Of a DNA stretch of 64,000 nt, positions 20,638 through 30,967 are shown in pieces. Origin of the DNA: Streptomyces caniferus (GTDB taxonomy: Bacteria > Actinomycetota > Actinomycetes > Streptomycetales > Streptomycetaceae). Below the pieces are notes generated by a model. That model was not told where the DNA came from. It saw nothing but the letters and a program-made list of their open reading frames with translations, and did no database searches. Where the stretch lies: positions 992,001 to 1,056,000 of the forward strand of contig NZ_BLIN01000003.1 of assembly GCF_009811555.1 (NCBI RefSeq). The letters are read 5' to 3'. Numbering within the stretch: the stretch's first letter is position 1; each line of letters begins with the position of its first letter. The position numbers and the translations under genes were made by a program.

Positions 20638-21501
20638 ACCGTGTCCTATGTGGTGAGGCGGTCGTTGGCTTCGGTATGGGGCGGGGTACGTGGAGTTGGA
20701 TTGTTCCGGACGGACTGTGGGAGATCGCGAAGCCGCTGATCCCTCCGTCGAGAGTGCGGCCGCAGGGCGGCGGAACGCAGGACACGCCTGATGAGACGCT
20801 GTTCGCGGCCATCGTCTACGTCCTGGTCAGCGGCTGCGCCTGGCGCCAACTTCCGCCCTGCTTCGGCATATCGAAGTCGACCGCCCACCGCCGGTTCCTG
20901 ATCTGGTCGAGAGCCGGCGTCTGGGGCCGCCTGCACGAAGCCGTGCTGCACCGCCTCGACGACACCGGCCTGATCGACGTCACCCGCGTTGTCCTCGACA
21001 CCGCCCATGTCAGGGCTAAAAAGGGGGTGAACACACAGGTCCGAGCCCCGTGGACCGGGGCAAGCCGGGCTCCAAGATGCACATCCTGTCGGACGCGAAC
21101 GGGCTGCCCCTCCTCGTCGGCATCTCGGCCGGCAACACCCACGACAGCGAAGGGCTGAAGCCCATGGTGGCGGGTCACCAAACGAGACACGACCCCCACC
21201 GAGGCCGGTACCTCAAGCCCCAGCGCCTTCACGCCGACAAGGCGTATGACCGCGCCGATCTGCGGAAATGGCTGCGCGGCAAGCGGATCGGAGTGCGCAT
21301 CGCCCGCAAAGGCATCGAATCCAGCGAACGCTTAGGGCGCCGGAGGTGGGTGATCGAGCGCACGATGTCTTGGCTGTCCGGCTACCGCAGACTCAGCCCC
21401 CGCTACGAGCGCCATTCCCACAACTACCTGGCCTTTCTCGGACTCGCCGCCGCCCTTTGCTGCTACAAGCGCCTCGTCCGCCTCACCACATAGGACACGG
21501 T
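20638..21501 (+). mobile_element. 864-bp IS5-family insertion sequence, copy A
   Basis: The ends are perfect 24-base inverted repeats beginning ACCGTGTCCTATGTGGTGAG. The element is flanked by the direct repeat CTTAG (20633-20637 and 21502-21506), the target duplication. Two near-identical 864-bp copies lie at 35039 (inverted) and 37276. Near identity means recent movement. Confidence 0.93.
20676..21493 (+). CDS. IS5-family transposase of copy A, two frames joined by -1 frameshift
   Basis: The first frame (20676-21158) carries the DUF4096-type N-terminus, WRQLPPCFGISKSTAHRRF, and the first catalytic Asp in VVLDTAHVRAKKG. The second frame (to 21493) carries DRGKPGSKMHIL, DKAYD, and RRWVIERTMSWLSGYRR with the catalytic Glu. 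A run of five A and five G at 21018-21027 allows a -1 slip that joins them as AKKGGEHTGPSP. This is the usual way such elements make full transposase. Confidence 0.88.
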
Positions 21502-21826
21502 CTTAGAACACGCAATACGAACACCGTTCCCAACCGGCAAAGAGCGGTGACGCCTTCTTGACCACCATTTGCACCGTACGTGAGGATCCCCTCAGGCGCC
21601 GACAGATGGCGAGAGAACGGATATGTCCGCAGAAGTCGCGGAGGCAGAAGAACGCCACGCGCAACCAGCTTTTGGGCGTCCCCCGCGGCTACGACGAGAG
21701 GCTGTCCGCTCCCGTTGAGCCACTGACCCCACCGGTCCAGCGCAAGACAACCAGCCGGCTCCTCACCCCGGCACCACACGACCGGGCCGCGAACAAAAGC
21801 GGTGGCCGAATCCCGGAAGGACAATC

Positions 21827-22246
21827 ATGGCAGGGCATTTCATCCTCAGCAGCATCACCAACTCCGACATCGCGCTGGCAGGTCAGAAGGGTGCGAACTG
21901 GTCCGCTCTCCAGCACGCCGCCATCGGCTGGAACACCGCATCACGCGCCGTTTTGACCAATGCACTGAACGGACAGCCGATCGGTAACCGCGACGGACTC
22001 CCGCCGCACCGCTATCTGGAGTCCAAGGTCAGTACCGGCCCCACCCTGGAGAAGTACCTGCGAGGCGCGGGCTGGGCAGACATGCTCATCCGCCCGAACA
22101 GCACCGGTCTCGGCCTGCGCGAGCTGAGCCCCAAAGCCAGGGCTGCGTGGGACCGCGGCGACCGCACCGGAGCGCTGGTCGAGCAGTTCCTGCACGGCAC
22201 CGCGACCATCGAGGTGTACTACATCAGCGGGACCGAAATGAGCTGA
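21827..22246 (+). CDS. Unrecognised 139-residue protein
   Basis: ATG at 21827 has a good GGAAGGA site, and codon use is normal. The protein starts MAGHFILSSITNSDIALAGQ, has no signal peptide or membrane segment, and ends TATIEVYYISGTEMS. Its size and mixed polar composition suggest a soluble cytoplasmic protein. It lies between IS copy A and a hairpin terminator (22397-22430), as a single-gene unit. I recognise no family and propose no function. Confidence 0.6.
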   Translation: MAGHFILSSITNSDIALAGQKGANWSALQHAAIGWNTASRAVLTNALNGQPIGNRDGLPPHRYLESKVSTGPTLEKYLRGAGWADMLIRPNSTGLGLRELSPKARAAWDRGDRTGALVEQFLHGTATIEVYYISGTEMS

Positions 22247-22396
22247 GCGCGCGAGCCACCTTGGTCAGCTGATGGCACGGAACCGCGGCGAGACCACCGT
22301 TGCCGAAGAGAAGACCTCTGGGGTCCATGAAGCAATGGCGACGGCCCCGCACTGAACCACCGCAGAGCAGCCCGTCGGCAACCGAGCCGGACACGG

Positions 22397-22430
22397 CAGG
22401 GCCCGCCACGCTTCCACGTGACGGGCCCTG
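22397..22430. terminator. Hairpin terminator between convergent genes
   Basis: CAGGGCCCG...CACG pairs with CGTG...CGGGCCCTG around a short loop; the outer 9 bases pair perfectly. It lies 150 bases after the gene ending at 22246 and could serve either strand. Confidence 0.65.
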
Positions 22431-22808
22431 TCGTACGCACTGGGCGGTGGACCATACGCTGCCGCTCTGAAGCGCCCTTACTGCATCTGCTTCGATGTGG
22501 CCGGCGCAGGCTGCCCGGCGCCCGAGTCGGCGCCTGGGCACGGGCTCAGGCGACTGCCTGCTGATCGAAGGCTGGCAGCGGCCATCGGTCGGTGTCGCCG
22601 GCCCAGGACTGCGGCTGATATCGCCGGACATCGCGACGGCTGAGCCTCCTCGATCTGTGGCCCAGCTCGCAGGAATCGCCCCAGCGGGGGTGGATCACGC
22701 AGCTCTCGAATGACCGAACAATCACCGGCAGGGCTCCCGGTCGCTGCCGGTCCTGGGCCACGGCGGACGCTCCGCACGGCGTGTCCCGCTTCGGAGCGTC
22801 CCCGGCAG

Positions 22809-23894
22809 TCACGGCGTCTGCGCCGACCGCCCCGACCGGGACCTCATCAGCGGCTGGATGCGCGTACCGAAGCTCTCGACTCCTTCGAGGAAGTCGTCGA
22901 AGACCAGCATGACTCCCTTGACACCCGAGACCTCGGCGATCTCGTCCAGCATCTTCGCGACGGTCTCGTACGAGCCGACGAGCGTACCCATGTTGAAGTT
23001 CACGGCGCCCTCGGGCAGTGAGATGGTCCGGGCGGTGGCCGATTCGTCGTCCGTCGCATCCGCAGCCGTCTCCCCTGCCATGTACGCCAGCGCAGCGAGA
23101 TCGGCGTTGTCGTGATAGTCCATCCACTTGGCGCGGGCGGCCTCGTCGGTCTCGTCCGCGATGACCATGAACAGTGACAGCGCCCCGACGTCGCGGCCGG
23201 TCGACCGCGCCGCGTCCACGAGTGCGGTGGTGGTGTCCGAGAGCGCGCGCGGGGTGTTGACACCGCTGCCCAGGACGAAGTTGTAGTCGGCGTGCTCGGC
23301 GGCGAACCGCATTCCGGTGGCGCTCTGGCCGGCAGCGACGATGTCGATGTGACCGTTCTCCGGTCGCGGGGACAGCACGCAGTCGTCCATCTCGTAGAAC
23401 GCGCCCTTGAAGTCGCTGACGCCCTCGCTCCACAGCTCCTTCATCACGGTGACGTACTCGACGGCCCGGGCGTAGCGATTGCCGAAATGACCGTCCCCGG
23501 GCCACAGGCCCATCTGCGCATACTCACCGGGTGCCCAGCCGGTCACGATGTTGACCCCGAACCGCCCAGGGGCGATGGAGTCGACCGTGACCGCCATGCG
23601 CGCGACGATCGCCGGCGGCAGGGCGAGGATCGGCGTGGAGGCATACAACTTGATCCGCTCGGTCACGGCAGCCAGGCCGGCCATCAACGTGAACGATTCG
23701 AGACAGTGGTCCCAGAACTCCGTCTCACCTCCGAAGCCCTTCAACTTGATCATCGACAGCACGAAGTCAAGCCCGTGTTCCTCGGCTTTCTGCACCACGG
23801 CCTTGTTCAGCTCGAAGGTCGGCATGTACTGCGGAGAGCTCTTCGATATGAGCCAGCCGTTGTTGCCGATGGGTATGAAGACGCCGATATCCAT
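22809..23894 (-). CDS. rutA: Pyrimidine monooxygenase RutA
   Basis: A 361-residue flavin-dependent enzyme of the luciferase-like monooxygenase superfamily that opens the uracil/thymine ring with O2 and reduced FMN. The RutA signature is very clear: [62 protein letters not shown], and the C-terminal [16 protein letters not shown] and [15 protein letters not shown] 23894 has GAGGAG six bases upstream. The other rut genes (rutB-F) are not present in this window, nor is an obvious flavin reductase, so FMNH2 must come from elsewhere. It could also serve a different substrate. Confidence 0.92.
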   Translation of the reverse strand: MDIGVFIPIGNNGWLISKSSPQYMPTFELNKAVVQKAEEHGLDFVLSMIKLKGFGGETEFWDHCLESFTLMAGLAAVTERIKLYASTPILALPPAIVARMAVTVDSIAPGRFGVNIVTGWAPGEYAQMGLWPGDGHFGNRYARAVEYVTVMKELWSEGVSDFKGAFYEMDDCVLSPRPENGHIDIVAAGQSATGMRFAAEHADYNFVLGSGVNTPRALSDTTTALVDAARSTGRDVGALSLFMVIADETDEAARAKWMDYHDNADLAALAYMAGETAADATDDESATARTISLPEGAVNFNMGTLVGSYETVAKMLDEIAEVSGVKGVMLVFDDFLEGVESFGTRIQPLMRSRSGRSAQTP

Positions 23895-24103
23895 GCCGCT
23901 CCTCAATGGGTCGGGGAGTTACGAGGGATGTTTTCCATGATCGCAGAGTTGCCCGCGGCGGAGCACGCGGCTCACGGAGACCCCTCATTCACCCTCGTTC
24001 AACGGGCGTTGGCGCAGAAACGGGGCCAGGAGCCGACGTGAACTCCCGAAGTCCTGTCACCGCATGGCGCCCTTCGCGACGTCGGCCGGGCCCCTGGTCT
24101 CGA

Positions 24104-24379
24104 CTGGTGGTTGGGCTGGCGGAGACAGGCTCCACCAATGCCCGAGCCGCCCTCGTCACCCAGTCAGCAATCGAGCACTTCGAAGCCGAGGCAGTCTCCT
24201 TCGTCGGCGTCGCCGGTGCGCTCGAGGACGATGTGCGCCTCGATGTCCACTTCGCACCGATCGCCGCCGACGACGCACTGATCGGCTCCCGGGCCTGCCC
24301 GACGGCCCGCAGAATCCGGCGTCACTGCAACGACGCCGTCGCCGTCGACATGGAGAGTCACGGCGTCGCCCAGACAGCC
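24104..24379 (+). pseudogene. Internally deleted nucleoside phosphorylase/MTA-SAH nucleosidase relic
   Basis: Two blocks of the PNP/UDP phosphorylase superfamily are joined in frame. LVVGLAETGSTNARAALVTQ with FEAEAVSFVGVAGALEDDV forms the nucleobase pocket. HFAPIAADDALIGS through NDAVAVDMESHGVAQ contains the family's AVDMES motif. The section between them (about 60-80 residues in intact members) and both ends are missing. Confidence 0.65.
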
Positions 24380-24580
24380 AGGATGCACGGCACGGTAGGG
24401 ATGCTCGCCCCCAGCGACACCGGTAGGTCCGTACGCGCCTGCGGTGCCCAGGCGAACCAGCACTGGCGAGGGGCAGTGACGGCACGATCCTGCCGATCCC
24501 GGCACAGGGCTATTGCCTGACAGCCCCGGGGAGCAAGCGGCGCCTGGTCATCACCCCATCCAATGGCGGGGCGAAGCCGC

Positions 24581-24832
24581 CTAGCCTCTGGGCCGAGACG
24601 CTCTGCCGACGGTGTCGACCAGGGTACGCAGGGCGGTCGTACCGACGAGCACCACCGAGGAGACCGGTCGGGTCACCCATCGCGCCAGGTCGCCTTGCAG
24701 GTCGGGGTCCACCTCGACGGTCACCCGGACGTACCTGTTCTGCAGCGTGGTGATCTTGGTGGGTCGGGGTCCGGAGACGTCGTCCTGCTCGCGCCGCAGT
24801 GCGGCGCGGTAGTTGTCCCTGCGCTGGCTCAT
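24581..24832 (-). CDS. Small ParA-partner protein, possible DNA-binding centromere protein
   Basis: 83 residues, basic N-terminus (MSQRRDNYRAALRREQDDVS), then a segment with alternating hydrophobics (YVRVTVEVDPDLQGDLARWV) that could form a ribbon-helix-helix or similar fold. Its ATG overlaps the parA stop as ATGA, so the two are translationally coupled. In plasmid partition modules a small DNA-binding protein encoded just after ParA is the usual arrangement. The role is therefore inferred from position; I do not recognise the sequence itself. Confidence 0.6.
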   Translation of the reverse strand: MSQRRDNYRAALRREQDDVSGPRPTKITTLQNRYVRVTVEVDPDLQGDLARWVTRPVSSVVLVGTTALRTLVDTVGRASRPRG

Positions 24833-25485
24833 GCCTCATCCTGACGCTCGATCAGTTCCTCTGCGAAGTCCATGTACGCCGAGCCCTTGGCCTGGACCGA
24901 GTTCCCGAATGATTGGGCGTACAGGTCGAGCCGCGCGATCTGGGTGTTCAGCACCTCGAAACCCCGCTCGGTGAGTGCCTCGCGAGCGTCGGCATCGGGC
25001 CCGGTGCGCGTGGCATCTGGACGGTTGGTGCGATTGAGCAGGACCGCCGTGCGGGCCGGCTCGGCACGCAGGGACTGCACGTCCGCCATCTCGCCGAGGA
25101 TGGGTGCCATCCGGTCCAGTTCGATGGGGGCGGGAGTCACGGGCACGATCCACTCACCGGCGTACCTCATGATGCTGCGGGTGATCCGGGGATGATCCTC
25201 CATCTGGGGCGCGTCGAGCACGACGGCCTGTCGGTTGCCGAGGAAGTCGTTCACGCGACGGTGGACGTCCCCCACCGGCAGGGCGATCACCGGAAACGGA
25301 AAGCCACCGGCCAACTCGCTCCAGCGCAGCGCGGAAGCGGCCGGGTCACCGTCGACCAGCAGGGGCGACAGTCCCAACTCATGAAGCGCATGGGCCAGCC
25401 ACACAGCACTCGTCGTCTTTCCGACGCCGGGCTTGAGGTTCACGAACGCACAGCTCAACGGCATAAAGCTGACAATAACGGGCAT
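24829..25485 (-). CDS. parA: ParA/MinD-type ATPase
   Basis: A 218-residue partition-type ATPase. The deviant Walker A box is NLKPGVGKTTSAVWLAH (signature Lys two residues before the GVGKT core). Walker A' lies in LLVDGDPAASALRW and Walker B in AVVLDAPQM. It continues with ERGFEVLNTQIARLDLYAQSFG, usual for short plasmid ParA proteins without an N-terminal DNA-binding domain. ATG 25485 is used; ATG 25464 is an in-frame alternative. With its coupled small partner it forms a likely plasmid or integrated-element segregation pair. Confidence 0.87.
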   Translation of the reverse strand: MPVIVSFMPLSCAFVNLKPGVGKTTSAVWLAHALHELGLSPLLVDGDPAASALRWSELAGGFPFPVIALPVGDVHRRVNDFLGNRQAVVLDAPQMEDHPRITRSIMRYAGEWIVPVTPAPIELDRMAPILGEMADVQSLRAEPARTAVLLNRTNRPDATRTGPDADAREALTERGFEVLNTQIARLDLYAQSFGNSVQAKGSAYMDFAEELIERQDEA

Positions 25486-25772
25486 GATCGTCCAGCTTCG
25501 GGCGACACGAGGGCGCGGCTTCGTGGTTCACCCGCACGCGAGTGAGAAACGGCGGGCACCCGGTTGTCTCCGCCGCCAACCGATGTACACCATCGGGCTG
25601 CCTCTTCTCGCCCCGAGCGCCAGATGGCATTCGGCCCGATCCCGTCCGCACCGACTACTCCGCTCGGCCCCGCCACGACCGGCCCACAAAACCTGGCGGA
25701 CCAGCGCGGAGGTTGGACGGCGCGGCCTCGTCCCGGAGCTGAGCGCAGGCGTTGTGCGGTGTCGGGCTCGCG

Positions 25773-26546
25773 TCAGCAGGAGAGGCCGATCCCCCACGCG
25801 GCGGCTCGGGCGGCGGCGGCCGCGCGGTTGGGGAGGTCGAGCTTGGCGAGGATGTGCTCGATGTGGGTTCCTACGGTGCGCGGCGTGATGTACAGCCGCT
25901 CGGCGATCTCCCGGTTGGTGCGGCCGGTGGTCAGTTCGGCCAGCACCTGGAGCTCCCGCGGCGAGAGTCCGCCGGGCCACCGCGCGTCCGCCGTGGCACC
26001 GGCTGCGGCGGCCTCCTCGGGCGCCGGGCCCGAGCGGGGGTCGACGGCCGCGGCGAGGGTCTCGGTGAGCAGGGTGACCACGGCGTGCGCCGGGTCGGGT
26101 GTGCGCCGCGGCCGGCGGGTGCTGACGTTCAGCATGCCGACGTACCGGCCGTCGGTGGCGAACAGGCACTGGGCCACGCCGTCCTGGATGCCCAGGGGCC
26201 GCAACCCCTCCTGGAAGCCGGGGGATGCGGCCAGGAGCTGCCGGGGGACGTCCCTGAGCCAGAGACCGCCTCGGGCCGGGCCGCGGAGCACGGGGAACAC
26301 CGGGTCGTGGTGGAGGCGGGTCTCGATGTAGGCCGTGACGTCGTCCGGGTAGCTCCCGGCCAGGGTGGCGTGGCGCCGGCGCAGCGGATCCCACCGGGCC
26401 AGGGAGGCGTGGTCGTACTCCATCACCTCCGACAGCGCCGCCAGGACCGTGCCGATGCCGGTGGCGCCGCTCGTGGCGCTCCTGGCGGCCTCACGGACGC
26501 GGACGGCCGCGTCCAGGATGTCGGCCGTGGTCCGCTTCGCTGTCAT
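25773..26546 (-). CDS. LuxR-family regulator with a GAF-like sensor domain
   Basis: 257 residues. The N-terminal about 180 residues (TVLAALSEVMEYDHASLARW, GLWLRDVPRQLLAASPGFQE, CLFATDGRYVGMLNVSTRRP) look like a small-ligand GAF-type sensor. The C-terminus is a typical LuxR helix-turn-helix: LSPRELQVLAELTTGRTNRE, IAERLYITPRTVGTHIEHIL. ATG 26546 is the first start of the normal N-terminus. It is encoded 31 bases after the amidohydrolase gene on the same strand, so it probably shares its transcript and may control it in response to the enzyme's substrate. Confidence 0.87.
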   Translation of the reverse strand: MTAKRTTADILDAAVRVREAARSATSGATGIGTVLAALSEVMEYDHASLARWDPLRRRHATLAGSYPDDVTAYIETRLHHDPVFPVLRGPARGGLWLRDVPRQLLAASPGFQEGLRPLGIQDGVAQCLFATDGRYVGMLNVSTRRPRRTPDPAHAVVTLLTETLAAAVDPRSGPAPEEAAAAGATADARWPGGLSPRELQVLAELTTGRTNREIAERLYITPRTVGTHIEHILAKLDLPNRAAAAARAAAWGIGLSC

Positions 26547-26577
26547 CCCGCAAGGATGATCATGCGTCCGGAATACG

Positions 26578-28281
26578 TCAATCGCGAAGGGTGTCGTGCA
26601 CGATCTGCCCGTCCACGACGGTGAGGACGACAGGCATCTGCGGGATGTCGTGGGGGTCGGCGGCGAGCAGGTCCCCGTCGAGCACGCAGAGGTCGGCGAC
26701 CTTGCCCGGCTCCAGGGTGCCCTTCCAGTCGTCGGCGAAGTCCTGCCAGGCCGCGTCGATCGTGTACGTACGGATCGCCTCGGCCAGGCCGATGCGCTGA
26801 TCGGGGCCGCTGACCCGGCCGGCGGCCTTCGACTCGCGCAGCACCATGGTGGCGACGCCCTGGCGCCAGTCCGGGTACGTGACGGGGGCGTCGGACCCGC
26901 TCGCGACCCGCACGCCGGCGTCGATGGCGTCGCGGTAGGGCCATGCGTACGCTGCCCTGTCGACACCCACGAACTCCTCCTCCATGTCGGCGACGGTCCA
27001 CTTGATGGTGGGGTTCATGTTGACGCCGAAGCCATGCGCGGCCAGCACCTTCATGCTGTGCGCGGTGAGGAAGTCGCCGTGGATGACGTAGTGGCGGGCG
27101 TCGGGCCGCGGGTGCTCGGCCATGGCCGCGGCGAAGGCGTCCGTGACGGTGTCGATGGCCCGGTCCCCGGTGACGTGCACGCCCAGTTGGTGCCCGGCGG
27201 AGTGGCCATGCCGGATCATGACGTCGATCTCGGCGATCCGCTCGGCGTCGGTCGCGCCGCCGACGCACAGGGAGCCGCAGCCGCCGCCGGCGTACGGCTC
27301 GTGCATCCAGGCCGTCTTGTTGGGGACGATGCCGTCGGCGAAGATCTTTACCCCGTGGATCGCGAGGCGGCGCGGATCGGCGTCGCCCGACGCGTCGAGG
27401 GTGGTGAGGGCGCGGGCGAACTCATCGGCGGTGCTCGCCATTCCGGTGGGCAGGAGCAGGACCCCGAGGCGGGCGGTCAGTTCGCCGTCTGCCAGCAGCC
27501 GGCGGTAGACGTCGAGGGTCTCCGCGCCGAGCGCGCCCCGCATGATGCTGTCGCCGCCGGGGCCGAGCCCCGGCTCGGTGTAGCTGGTCACGCCGAGTCG
27601 GGCGAGCGTGGCGAGGGTCGACCTGATCGCGTCGGTCCTCTCCTGCCGGCTGAGTGGCGGCAGCGCGTTCTGGACGAGGGCCTGGGCCCCCTCGTGGAGC
27701 AGCCCGGTCGGCTCCCCGGCGTCGTCCACGACGATGGCCCCGCCGGGCGGCGCGACGGTGTGGCGGTCGATCCCGATGAGCTCCAGGGCCTTGGAGTTGA
27801 CCCAGGTGGCGTGCCCGGAGAAGGAGTACAGCACGACGGGGTGGTCCGGACTCACGGCATCGAGGTCGCACCGCGAGGGCAGCCGCGACGGATCGGCGAC
27901 GCACTCGTCGAGGTATCCGGTGTCCCAGCCGTGCCCCATGATCCACTGCCCGCCCGGAACCCGCCCGACAGCCTCCCCCACCACCTCAGCCACGTCCGCG
28001 AGGGAGGACACGGCGGGATGGCCGAGGTCGAGGGAGAGCGGCGGCGTCGCCATGCCGAAGGCGCATCCGTGCAGATGGGAATCGTTGATACCGGGAAGCA
28101 GCGTCGCGCCCCGCAGGTCGACGACGCGGGTGCCGGGACCGACGAGCGGCGCGACGTCGTCCCTCCCACCGACGGCAGTGATGATCCCACCGGTCACCGC
28201 CAGGGCCGACGCGACGGAGAACTCCGCATCGACCGTGACCACCCGCCCGCCGAGAAACACCAGATCCGCATACGTGTCCAC
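26578..28281 (-). CDS. Amidohydrolase family protein (YtcJ-like)
   Basis: A 567-residue metal-dependent hydrolase. The N-terminal beta-sandwich (DLVFLGGRVVTVDAEFSVAS) is followed by the H-x-H motif in GINDSHLHG, HGVKIFADG, the metal His in LGVHVTGDRAID and HYVIHGDFLT, the catalytic Asp in VASGSDAPVTYP, and the closing GTLEPGKVADLCVLDGDLL. GTG 28281 is chosen for its GGGAA site, 6-7 bases upstream. YtcJ-like enzymes hydrolyse amide or carbamate-like bonds of unknown substrates. The LuxR gene follows by 31 bases. Confidence 0.88.
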   Translation of the reverse strand: MDTYADLVFLGGRVVTVDAEFSVASALAVTGGIITAVGGRDDVAPLVGPGTRVVDLRGATLLPGINDSHLHGCAFGMATPPLSLDLGHPAVSSLADVAEVVGEAVGRVPGGQWIMGHGWDTGYLDECVADPSRLPSRCDLDAVSPDHPVVLYSFSGHATWVNSKALELIGIDRHTVAPPGGAIVVDDAGEPTGLLHEGAQALVQNALPPLSRQERTDAIRSTLATLARLGVTSYTEPGLGPGGDSIMRGALGAETLDVYRRLLADGELTARLGVLLLPTGMASTADEFARALTTLDASGDADPRRLAIHGVKIFADGIVPNKTAWMHEPYAGGGCGSLCVGGATDAERIAEIDVMIRHGHSAGHQLGVHVTGDRAIDTVTDAFAAAMAEHPRPDARHYVIHGDFLTAHSMKVLAAHGFGVNMNPTIKWTVADMEEEFVGVDRAAYAWPYRDAIDAGVRVASGSDAPVTYPDWRQGVATMVLRESKAAGRVSGPDQRIGLAEAIRTYTIDAAWQDFADDWKGTLEPGKVADLCVLDGDLLAADPHDIPQMPVVLTVVDGQIVHDTLRD

Positions 28282-28807
28282 AGAAGTTCCCTTCAAAAAC
28301 CGGGCGCACCAGGGCCACCCGCGAACGATCTCCCGAGGACTATGACCGCGCCCCCACCTCCCGCACATCGGTCATCCCACCGATACGCCCGAGAGCGCGC
28401 CGTCCACGCAATGGGGCATCGGACAGATCTCAGCCGGCGCCGGCTCCGGTGAGCGTGCAGGGGCCCGGACGTAGGGCGGGCGCGGTCGGTGCATACGCGG
28501 GCGGGGTGAGAACGCCGATGGCCGGCCCGTCGCCGTGTGACGTTGTTGAGAAGGTCAGGAAGGGGAAGTTCGACCGCGTCAACGCCTTCCGCAGTGCGCG
28601 GCCGTGAGACAGGAGCAGGAGCAGGAGAGGGGAAAGAGGTCGCGACAAGGCACCTCAATCCCCCCAGATCCCCCAGGCGTATTTCGACACTGATCAGCGG
28701 TCCCAGGCAGCGGTCCCGCTGCCACCGTGACCTCGTACCGCCTCCCCGTGCGTACCGTCGCTCATCACTCCCCCGGTGGCGAAGCCCCGTCGAGTTCGGC
28801 CAGGCGC
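28282..28807. other. Spacer, no gene supported
   Basis: Contains the amidohydrolase promoter region and a short tandem run of CAGGAG units near 28613-28630. Open frames here lack start signals. Confidence 0.35.
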
Positions 28808-30967
28808 TCACGGCACCTGGCCGGCGTGCTGCCACCCGGCGCCGAGTTCCTCGTAGAGGGCGAGCGCCTCGGTGTACGCGGCTCGGGCCTCGGCGCCGGG
28901 TGGCAGCACGCCGGCCAGAGAGCACAGGGTGTCGGCGAGGCCGCGGCGGGAGCCGACGCGGTGGAAGGCGGCGCGTGCCTCGTCGTAGGCGGCTCGCGCC
29001 CGGTCCGGTCGGCCGTCGGCACGTTCGGTGTCGCCGAGTGCGCGCAGCGTGAAGCCCAAGCCGCCGGCGTTGTCCAGGTCCCGGTGGACCTCGGCGGAGC
29101 GGGTGAGCGTCTCGCGCGCCTCCGCGTAGTCGCCGCGCAGGCGCTGGACGTCGCCGAGCCCGCGCAGCATGTCGGCCTCCCCGCGCCGGTCGCCGATGCG
29201 GCGGGACAGGTCTCGGGCCCGGACGAAGAGGTCGGCGGCCTCGTCATGGCGGCCGTCCACCCGGGCCACGTGACCGAGGCCGCGCAGTGACTGGGCCTGT
29301 CCGCGGACATCGCCGATCTCCTCGTACGTGGCCAGGGCGGCGCGGTAGCCCTCAAGCGCCTCGTCTCCCCTGCCCCGGTTGCGCGCGATGTCGGCCAGGC
29401 CCCGTATGGCCTGTGCCTGGCCCCGGCGGTCGCCCAGGCCCGCGTACAGCTCACGCGCCTGACGGAACTCCTCGGCACCCCGCTCGTAACGGCCCAGCGA
29501 GACAGCGACGTTGGCCAGGCCCCAGTACGCGTCGGCGAGGCCCGCCCGGTCGTCGAGCTCCTCATAGAGGTGCCGAGCCCTGAGGAAGAGTGCGCGCGCG
29601 TCCTCGTAGCGGCTGCGGGCACGTTCGGTCTCGGCGAGGCCCCACATGGCGTCGGCCTGACCGCGTCGGTCGCCGAGTGCCTCGTACAGGCCGGCGGCGA
29701 CCTGGTAGTTGTCCCGGGCGGCGGTCGGATCGCCGCCCGTACGCTCGGTGTCGGCCAGGCCGCGCAAGGCGTCGGCCCGGCTGGGGCGGTCGTGATCGGT
29801 CTCTGCGGTGTCCCTCATGGTGCTCCAGATCCTCGCGAGTTCGGTGGTGGCGCCGAGGCTGCTGAGGAGGGCATGCGTCATCGCGGCGAGCCGCCTGGCG
29901 TGCGGGGAGCGGCGTTCGACGGCGGCCACGGTCACGGCGATCAGGTTGGTGCGCTCCCGGTCCAGCCAGGTCCGGGCAACTTCCGGATCGCCCGTACCGG
30001 TGGTCAGCGCGACCTGTGCCGCCTCGCCCCGGCTCAGGAGATGTGTGAAGAGCCGGTCGAGTACCTCGTCCCAGCGCTCCTGCGGCTCCTGTTCCACCGC
30101 CAGGCTGCGCGCGTAGGCGAGGAACAGATCGTGGAAGCCGAATCGCCCGCGCCCCTGGCGTTGCAGCAGGTGCTTGGTGGCCAGGTCGGCCATCCGGCGC
30201 CGACACTCGCGCGCCGTCGTACCGGTCATCGCCGCGCACGCCTCCACCTCCAGCTCGGAACCCGGATGCATGGCGAGTACCCGCAACAGGCCGGCCTGCA
30301 GCGGGTCGGCCGCCTCCAACGCCTGCCAGGACACGGCGAACGCCGCGCCGACACGACGGTCGGCGTCAGGTATCTCCAGCAGCGGGGAGTCCGTCTCCCG
30401 CATGGCCGACAGGAGTTCCGCCGGTTCCTCGAAGCGCAGCCGGACGGCGACCGCCTGCACGGCGAGCGGGAGGAATCCGCACGCCCGGCAGATCTCTTCG
30501 AGCGCGGGATCCGTCGCCTCCTCCGCGGGCACTCCGGCGCTCGCGACCAGGAGCCGTACGGCTTCATCGGCGGGCAGGACGTCGAGTTCGGTGAGCGTGA
30601 TGCGGTCGGGATCGTGCAGGGCGACGCGGCTGGTGATCAGTACCAGGCTGCTGTCGTCGCCGGGGAGCAGGCACGCCACCTGTTCCAGCGACGCCGCGTT
30701 GTCGAGCAGCAGCAGGCCGCGTCTGCCGTGCAGCCAGTTGCGCCACAGCGCGGCCTTCGCATCGAGGGTCGGGGCATCGTCGCCGCTGATGCCCGCCCAG
30801 GTGAGGAGGGCTTCCATCGCGGCCTGCGCATTCAGCGGAGCCCGGTCGGGAGTGTGACCGTAGAGGTCGAGTTCGAACTGCGCGTCGGGGAAGTCCGCGG
30901 CGAGCTGGTGGGCCAGGTACCGGGCCAGGGCGGACTTGCCGACGCCCTCGTGCGATTCCGTCCCCTG
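28808..30967 (-). pseudogene. 5'-truncated STAND (NB-ARC) ATPase with TPR repeats
   Basis: The frame begins directly after the stop of the binding-protein gene with QGTESHEGVGKSALARYL, the P-loop, so everything before Walker A, including the start codon, is lost. Next come LLLLDNAASLEQ (Walker B), LVLITSR, ACGFLPLAVQAVA (the GLPLA-type motif), a winged-helix region, and about nine TPR-like units of 40 residues (pattern GDRRGQADAMWGLAETER). Intact relatives are AfsR-like or other signal-transduction ATPases. An internal ATG at 30817 would give a protein lacking the P-loop, so activity is unlikely. The 120-base periodic repeats are the DNA trace of the TPR units. Confidence 0.75.

Noticed and set aside
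26596..28452. 618-codon plus-strand frame opposite the amidohydrolase
   Set aside because: Antisense shadow; composition (DV, GV, HR repeats) is what a high-GC complement gives.
28610..28632. Tandem CAGGAG units considered as a regulatory repeat
   Set aside because: Only three to four short units in a spacer, no symmetry and no conserved position relative to a gene.
28850..29800. Regular repeats of about 120 bases, considered as a CRISPR or satellite array
   Set aside because: The period equals 40 codons and encodes TPR units of the STAND protein; there are no short identical repeats with unique spacers.
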